Source: an uncultured Verrucomicrobiota bacterium (lineage in GTDB: Bacteria; Verrucomicrobiota; Verrucomicrobiia; Limisphaerales; UBA9464). From it: a DNA stretch of 64,000 bases. Location of the stretch: NCBI GenBank assembly GCA_903939515.1, contig CAJAHH010000076.1, forward strand, positions 1 through 64,000. The letters are read 5' to 3'. This document shows, one piece after another, positions 60,466 to 64,000 of this stretch. A program made the position numbers and the translations under genes. Position 1 is the first letter of the stretch. Each line of letters begins with the position of its first letter. The notes under the pieces are model-generated. The model worked only from the letters and a program-made list of their open reading frames with translations. It had not been told where the DNA came from and did no database searches.

Positions 60466-61428
60466 CTAGAAACGCTCCGGGACACCCTCTTCCATCATGC
60501 GCACACGGTGCTCGAGGCGGTGCTCGCGGCTCAGGGATTCCATCCAGCGGGCCGGTTCGTCGAGCGATTCAAACGACAGCTTAAAGGTTCCGTGGTGCAT
60601 GGGCACCAACCACTGCGACTGGAGATCGTGGAAGGCCTGGACCGCCTGGTCGGGCCCCATGTGGACCTTGCGGAAGGATTCGGGGTGATAGGCTCCGATG
60701 GGCAGCAAGGCCAACTCAGGTTTGAGCCGCTGGCCGATTTCGTGGAATCCCGGGAAATAGGCGGAATCTCCCGCGTGATAAACCGTGCGCCCGCGGTACT
60801 CCAAGACGAACCCGCCCCAGCCCCGATGCTTGTCGGCTAGGGTTCGGGCTCCCCAGTGCTCGGCCGGAACAAGGGTCACTTTCCAGTCGTCATGGCCAAA
60901 ACTCTCCCACCACTTCAACTCGACGATGCGACCGAAGCCCAGGCGCTTGGCCAAGGGGGCACATCCCCAGGGCATGATGGCAATTTTGGGCGAGGGAATT
61001 TTGCGTAAGGTCGGTTTGTGGAAGTGATCGAAGTGCGCGTGGGTGAGCAGCACCAGGTCGATGGGTGGCAAATCTTTCACCCGGAGCCCGGGTCGCTTGA
61101 GGCGCTTGAGCAGGAAGAGCCAGTTGGCGAAATTGGGGTCGATGATGGCGTTGAGCCCTTCGAACTGGACGAGGAACGAGGCGTGACCGATCCAGGTCAG
61201 TGCCATTTGATCGTCCTTCAGGTGGGGAAAATTGGGAATTTTGACCGATCCAATGGGCGCGGTCTTGAGGGCATGCCAGACCATTTCTCTGAAGAAGGTC
61301 CGCGGATTGAAATGGTCTCCCGGAGTCAGATCTCGGAAGGACCTGGGTAGTTTCCGGCGATCGTGCCCCACGGGTTTGGGAATCGGTGGATGCGCCGGAA
61401 GGGAGGGAGGGTTCAGGAGCGGATCCAT
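60466..61428 (-). CDS. Metallo-beta-lactamase-fold hydrolase (NAPE-PLD/UlaG-like)
   Basis: From ATG at 61428 the protein has 320 residues. After a Pro-rich leader, LTWIGHASFLVQFEGLNAII is the entry to the fold. LLTHAHFDHFHKPTL is the HxHxDH zinc motif, VPAEHWGARTL and YHAGDSAYFPGF supply ligands, and MHHGTFKLSFESLDEP ends the site. This matches bacterial homologues of N-acyl-phosphatidylethanolamine phospholipase D. The substrate is not known. It is divergent from the esterase gene. Confidence 0.88.
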   Translation of the reverse strand: MDPLLNPPSLPAHPPIPKPVGHDRRKLPRSFRDLTPGDHFNPRTFFREMVWHALKTAPIGSVKIPNFPHLKDDQMALTWIGHASFLVQFEGLNAIIDPNFANWLFLLKRLKRPGLRVKDLPPIDLVLLTHAHFDHFHKPTLRKIPSPKIAIMPWGCAPLAKRLGFGRIVELKWWESFGHDDWKVTLVPAEHWGARTLADKHRGWGGFVLEYRGRTVYHAGDSAYFPGFHEIGQRLKPELALLPIGAYHPESFRKVHMGPDQAVQAFHDLQSQWLVPMHHGTFKLSFESLDEPARWMESLSREHRLEHRVRMMEEGVPERF

Positions 61429-61534
61429 CGAAGCTCCTTCAGTGTGGCTTTCGCAGAAGAGGGGCGCAAGTAGGGGAGGCCTCGGTTCGAGAGCGTGGGT
61501 TGTCACGGAGCCTAGCCTGTCCCTAGTCTTCGGG

Positions 61535-62356
61535 ATGCGCCCGTTCCGGACTGTTGAACTCTCACCCTCCTTGGCCGAATTCGGCGGCCTTCGATTTGCC
61601 ACCGTGCATAGCAAGCTGCTGGGCGGTCGGGCGGATGTGACGCTGTGGGCCCCATCGACGCCGAAGCCGGCAGACTTGCCGTTGGTGATCTTGTTGCACG
61701 GGGTCTATGGAAGCCATTGGGCCTGGGCTTTGAAGGGTCGGGTGCATCACACGGCGCGGCGGCTGATTGAAGCGGGCGAGATCCCACCCATGGCCTTGGC
61801 CATGCCCTCGGATGGATTGCGGGGCGATGGCACGGCCTACGTGCCCTTGGCCTCCGGGAACTACGAGCGTTGGATCGTCGATGAAGTGCCGCTGGTGGCG
61901 CGCGAGGCGGTGCCTGAGGTGACTGAGGCCTCGCCGCAATTCATTTCTGGCTTGTCGATGGGTGGCTTCGGGGCTCTCCGGTTGGGTGCACGCCATTCCA
62001 AGGTTTTCCGAGGCATTTCTGCCCACTCAGCAGCAACCTCGCTGAAGACCTTGTCCCCGTTCCTCGCGGAGCCCCTGCCGGTGGGCCAATCCACGGTGGA
62101 AGAACCGACCGCCCTAGAAGCGCTGGTCCGCAACCGTGCGTCGTTGCCGCCGGTTCGATTCGACTGCGGGGTGGATGATTTCCTGATTGGCCACAACCGG
62201 GACTTGCACGCGGCTTTGGATCAAGCCCAAGTCACCCATGAGTACGAGGAGTTCCCGGGCGGTCATACTTGGGAGTACTGGGAGCAAAATGTGGAACACA
62301 GCCTGCGATTCTTTGCGCGGATTCTCTCCGGAACGAGCAACGTGCTGTCGATTTGA
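61535..62356 (+). CDS. Alpha/beta-hydrolase esterase (esterase D-like)
   Basis: From ATG at 61535 the protein has 273 residues. VILLHGVYGSHWAWALKGRV supplies the oxyanion loop and SGLSMGGFGALRLG the nucleophile elbow (Ser about 145). The catalytic Asp is probably in VDDFLIGHNRDL and the His in FPGGHTWEYWEQ. The order fits the PF00756 esterase family, which includes S-formylglutathione hydrolase and antigen-85-like enzymes. No signal peptide is seen, so it is probably cytoplasmic. Confidence 0.88.
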   Translation: MRPFRTVELSPSLAEFGGLRFATVHSKLLGGRADVTLWAPSTPKPADLPLVILLHGVYGSHWAWALKGRVHHTARRLIEAGEIPPMALAMPSDGLRGDGTAYVPLASGNYERWIVDEVPLVAREAVPEVTEASPQFISGLSMGGFGALRLGARHSKVFRGISAHSAATSLKTLSPFLAEPLPVGQSTVEEPTALEALVRNRASLPPVRFDCGVDDFLIGHNRDLHAALDQAQVTHEYEEFPGGHTWEYWEQNVEHSLRFFARILSGTSNVLSI

Positions 62357-62386
62357 TCGGTGATCGGTGGTGAGTGCCGCAGGACC

Positions 62387-62413
62387 CCTCCCGATTTTCA
62401 GACAGGCTCTTAG
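62387..62413. repeat. 27-bp motif at a convergent junction, copy 2
   Basis: This matches 14098-14124 at 25 of 27 positions and lies, like that copy, between the ends of convergent genes (here the esterase and the DUF721 gene). Confidence 0.55.
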
Positions 62414-62447
62414 GGCCGCTCGGCCACCGATTCCCGCCGTGGGGCGA

Positions 62448-62891
62448 TTAACCCACCCGGAAGGAGATCTTCTGAACGACGGTTTTGCCCAAGGCCGTCT
62501 GAAGTCGCTCGAGAATTTCTTGCCGTCGATAGCGGACGATTTCGTTGAGCCAGACGCTGCTATCCACGTTCACGAACAAGGTGCCTTTGGCGAAGCCCGC
62601 CGGCTGCGCATGGGCCACCAGTGTGGGGTCTATGATCTGGGACCAGATGGTTTGTATTTTGGATTCATCGAGCCGTTGCTCCAGTCGGAGGTGGCCCAAG
62701 ACCCCAGGGAGGATGGTTTCGATGGATTTGGCTGGTGAACTCCAGGCCGTCTCGGCACTGGTGAAACCGCGCCCGCGCCACTGATCAATGGTTCTGGACC
62801 GGGCCGCTGAGGCCGCTCGACGCCGACGAGCCCGTTCCGCCGGGTCGGCGGGGGGCAACGGAATCTTTACCGTAGGAGCCTTCGGGCGCAT
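62448..62891 (-). CDS. DUF721 / DciA-like protein
   Basis: The 147-residue protein has a basic N-terminal region (ERARRRRAASAARSR). A DUF721 core follows: LRLEQRLDESKIQTIWSQII, DPTLVAHAQPAGFAKGTLFV and NVDSSVWLNEIVRYRRQEIL. DciA proteins of this family load the replicative helicase DnaB in bacteria lacking DnaC. The N-terminal extension is longer than in the shortest members. ATG at 62891 is preferred to a start four codons upstream. Confidence 0.82.
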   Translation of the reverse strand: MRPKAPTVKIPLPPADPAERARRRRAASAARSRTIDQWRGRGFTSAETAWSSPAKSIETILPGVLGHLRLEQRLDESKIQTIWSQIIDPTLVAHAQPAGFAKGTLFVNVDSSVWLNEIVRYRRQEILERLQTALGKTVVQKISFRVG

Positions 62892-62975
62892 GACGTCGAT
62901 CAACGCTGCGGCCGCTCTCGATGACGGTCAAGTCTCTGGCCATCCCCAAGTTGAATGGGCATGGTTTGGCCAGTG

Positions 62976-64000
62976 ATGGAACTGTTCGCCAGCGGGGAAT
63001 ACACCCTGTTCCAGTGGTTCAACCGCGGGATTGTCAATCCCGTGTTCGATGTGCTGATGCCAATCTTGAGCGGCAACCCGCTGTTCAAACCCGGTTTGGC
63101 TTTCCTCGCCTTGGCTCTGTTTTGGAAGGGGGGGCGTCGAGGAATTTGTTGTGCCTTGATGCTCGCCGCCACGTTGGCCGTGGGCGAGACCGGAACCGGC
63201 ATTCTCAAGCGGACCGTGGGTCGACCACGTCCGTATGCAACACATCCGGAGACCCGAATGCTGGCCGGGAAAGGGTTGAACGGATCCATGCCCAGCGGTC
63301 ACGCCGCGATCTGGGCCGGGGCGGCTCTAGTGGCTGCGGCCTATTACCCACGCTCACGGAAGGTGATGTTTCCGCTGGCTGCGGGCGTCGGGATTTCTCG
63401 GATGTATGTCGGCGTTCACTACCCGAGCGACGTTTTGGCGGGTTGGGCTTGGGGCGCCGTGTATGGGTGGTGTTTGCCAAGGTTCTTCGAGGCGGCGTGG
63501 CGAACCGTGGGGTCCCGATGGTTTCCTCTCTGGCACAGCCGCGTTCCGTCGTTGCTTCGGGTGGATGAGATACCCATTTCGCTGGGCGCCGCTGGCAGCG
63601 CTGCCGAGCTCGACGGCCATTGGCGACGCCTAACCTGGATAACTATCGGCGGGCTCTTGGCCGCCCGCTTCGGATACCTGGCCTCGGCCGTCATCGAATT
63701 GTCTGAAGACGAAGCGTACCAGTGGCTCTGGTCGAAGCACCTGGATCTCTCCTATTACAGCAAACCTCCGTTCATCGCCTATGCGCAATGGATTGGGACC
63801 CATTTGTGGGGCGACCGCGAATTGGGAGTGCGATTCCTGGCTCCGGTGCTGTCGGCCGCGACCGCGTGGGGATTGTCCGGGTTTGTGGCGCGGTTGGCGG
63901 GATGGCGCACGGGTTTCTTCCTGGTGGCCGTGCTCACCTCCATGCCGTTGTTGTCCGTCGGATCCATCCTCCTGACCGTGGATGCCCTGACTGTGGCCTT
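62976..64000 (+). CDS. PAP2 phosphatase fused to a GT-C (ArnT/PMT-like) glycosyltransferase, partial
   Basis: The frame is open to the window end (over 341 residues; ATGs at 62955 and 62961 are also possible). Residues 1-175 are a membrane PAP2 phosphatase: KRTVGRPRPYA, then SMPSGHAAIWAG, then GVHYPSDVLAGW, the three motifs of lipid phosphatases. After a linker, from about 225 the protein reads ELSEDEAYQWLWSKHLDLSY then YSKPPFIAYAQWIG, the opening of GT-C sugar transferases such as ArnT, with its catalytic acidic pair. One polypeptide thus joins a lipid-phosphate phosphatase to a lipid-linked sugar transferase. The C-terminus lies beyond the window. Confidence 0.85.
   Translation, partial: MELFASGEYTLFQWFNRGIVNPVFDVLMPILSGNPLFKPGLAFLALALFWKGGRRGICCALMLAATLAVGETGTGILKRTVGRPRPYATHPETRMLAGKGLNGSMPSGHAAIWAGAALVAAAYYPRSRKVMFPLAAGVGISRMYVGVHYPSDVLAGWAWGAVYGWCLPRFFEAAWRTVGSRWFPLWHSRVPSLLRVDEIPISLGAAGSAAELDGHWRRLTWITIGGLLAARFGYLASAVIELSEDEAYQWLWSKHLDLSYYSKPPFIAYAQWIGTHLWGDRELGVRFLAPVLSAATAWGLSGFVARLAGWRTGFFLVAVLTSMPLLSVGSILLTVDALTVA

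Overview
The window is a G+C-rich bacterial chromosome segment, most likely from a member of the Verrucomicrobiota (subdivision 3 / Pedosphaera-like). The pointers are indirect but agree: a very large DUF2723 membrane glycosyltransferase with TPR tail, exported PQQ-type beta-propeller and CotH/lamin-tail proteins, a Tat-exported TIM-barrel isomerase, a eukaryote-type HisA, a plastid/cyanobacteria-like Ycf46 module, and genes with few recognisable Shine-Dalgarno sites. I saw no rRNA, tRNA, CRISPR array, prophage or plasmid gene.

Layout. 0.2-8.3 kb: a DnaQ-fold exonuclease, an exported repeat protein, rsmE, grpE-dnaJ, argC and the rplM-rpsI ribosomal operon. 8.5-18.2 kb: a small lipoprotein, a CLC antiporter of fluoride-type sequence, a sigma-54 activator divergent from flhA (flhA has a good -24/-12 promoter), an outer-membrane beta-barrel, a decayed oligopeptide-ABC ATPase, a lipoprotein, a Tat-exported isomerase and an FkbM methyltransferase. 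18.2-21.4 kb: repeats, a PQQ-propeller protein and a REP-associated tyrosine transposase (RAYT). 21.4-27.2 kb: a four-gene set (glutamine amidotransferase, Fe-alcohol dehydrogenase, aldehyde dehydrogenase, glutamine-synthetase-like ligase) that looks like a gamma-glutamylation route for an amino alcohol, then thrB. 27.3-33.3 kb: a TPR protein, a large CotH protein, eukaryote-type hisA with glutaredoxin, and a VapBC toxin-antitoxin pair.

33.4-40.7 kb holds ten co-directional genes, mostly joined by 4-bp start/stop overlaps: ECF sigma factor, a small protein, a PflX-like radical SAM enzyme, another small protein, a Ycf46-type AAA+ ATPase, a Ycf35-like protein, a DUF2997 protein, a signal-peptidase-fold protein lacking the catalytic Ser-Lys pair, a TPR protein and a PilT-type ATPase. 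This is the best candidate for an undescribed system. 40.9-46.9 kb: tpiA, secG, an oligopeptide ABC importer without ATPases, and an aspartate aminotransferase. 47-56.7 kb: the DUF2723 giant, an exported Pro/Gly-rich protein, trpF, ilvD, accA and a type I mannose-6-phosphate isomerase. 56.7-64 kb: a TPR membrane protein, a PduO-type adenosyltransferase, two metallo-beta-lactamase-fold hydrolases, an esterase, a DUF721/DciA-like protein and a PAP2-glycosyltransferase fusion cut by the window end.

Repeats are a main theme. I see two copies of a 176-bp element with terminal inverted repeats (27336 and, inverted, 59241), two copies of a 267-bp element (832 and 18375), four GTAG-plus-hairpin REP-like sites that fit the RAYT, a degenerate 70-88 bp direct repeat after 51965, and a 27-bp motif shared by two convergent gene junctions. 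All functions come from reading sequence motifs; no database search was run.
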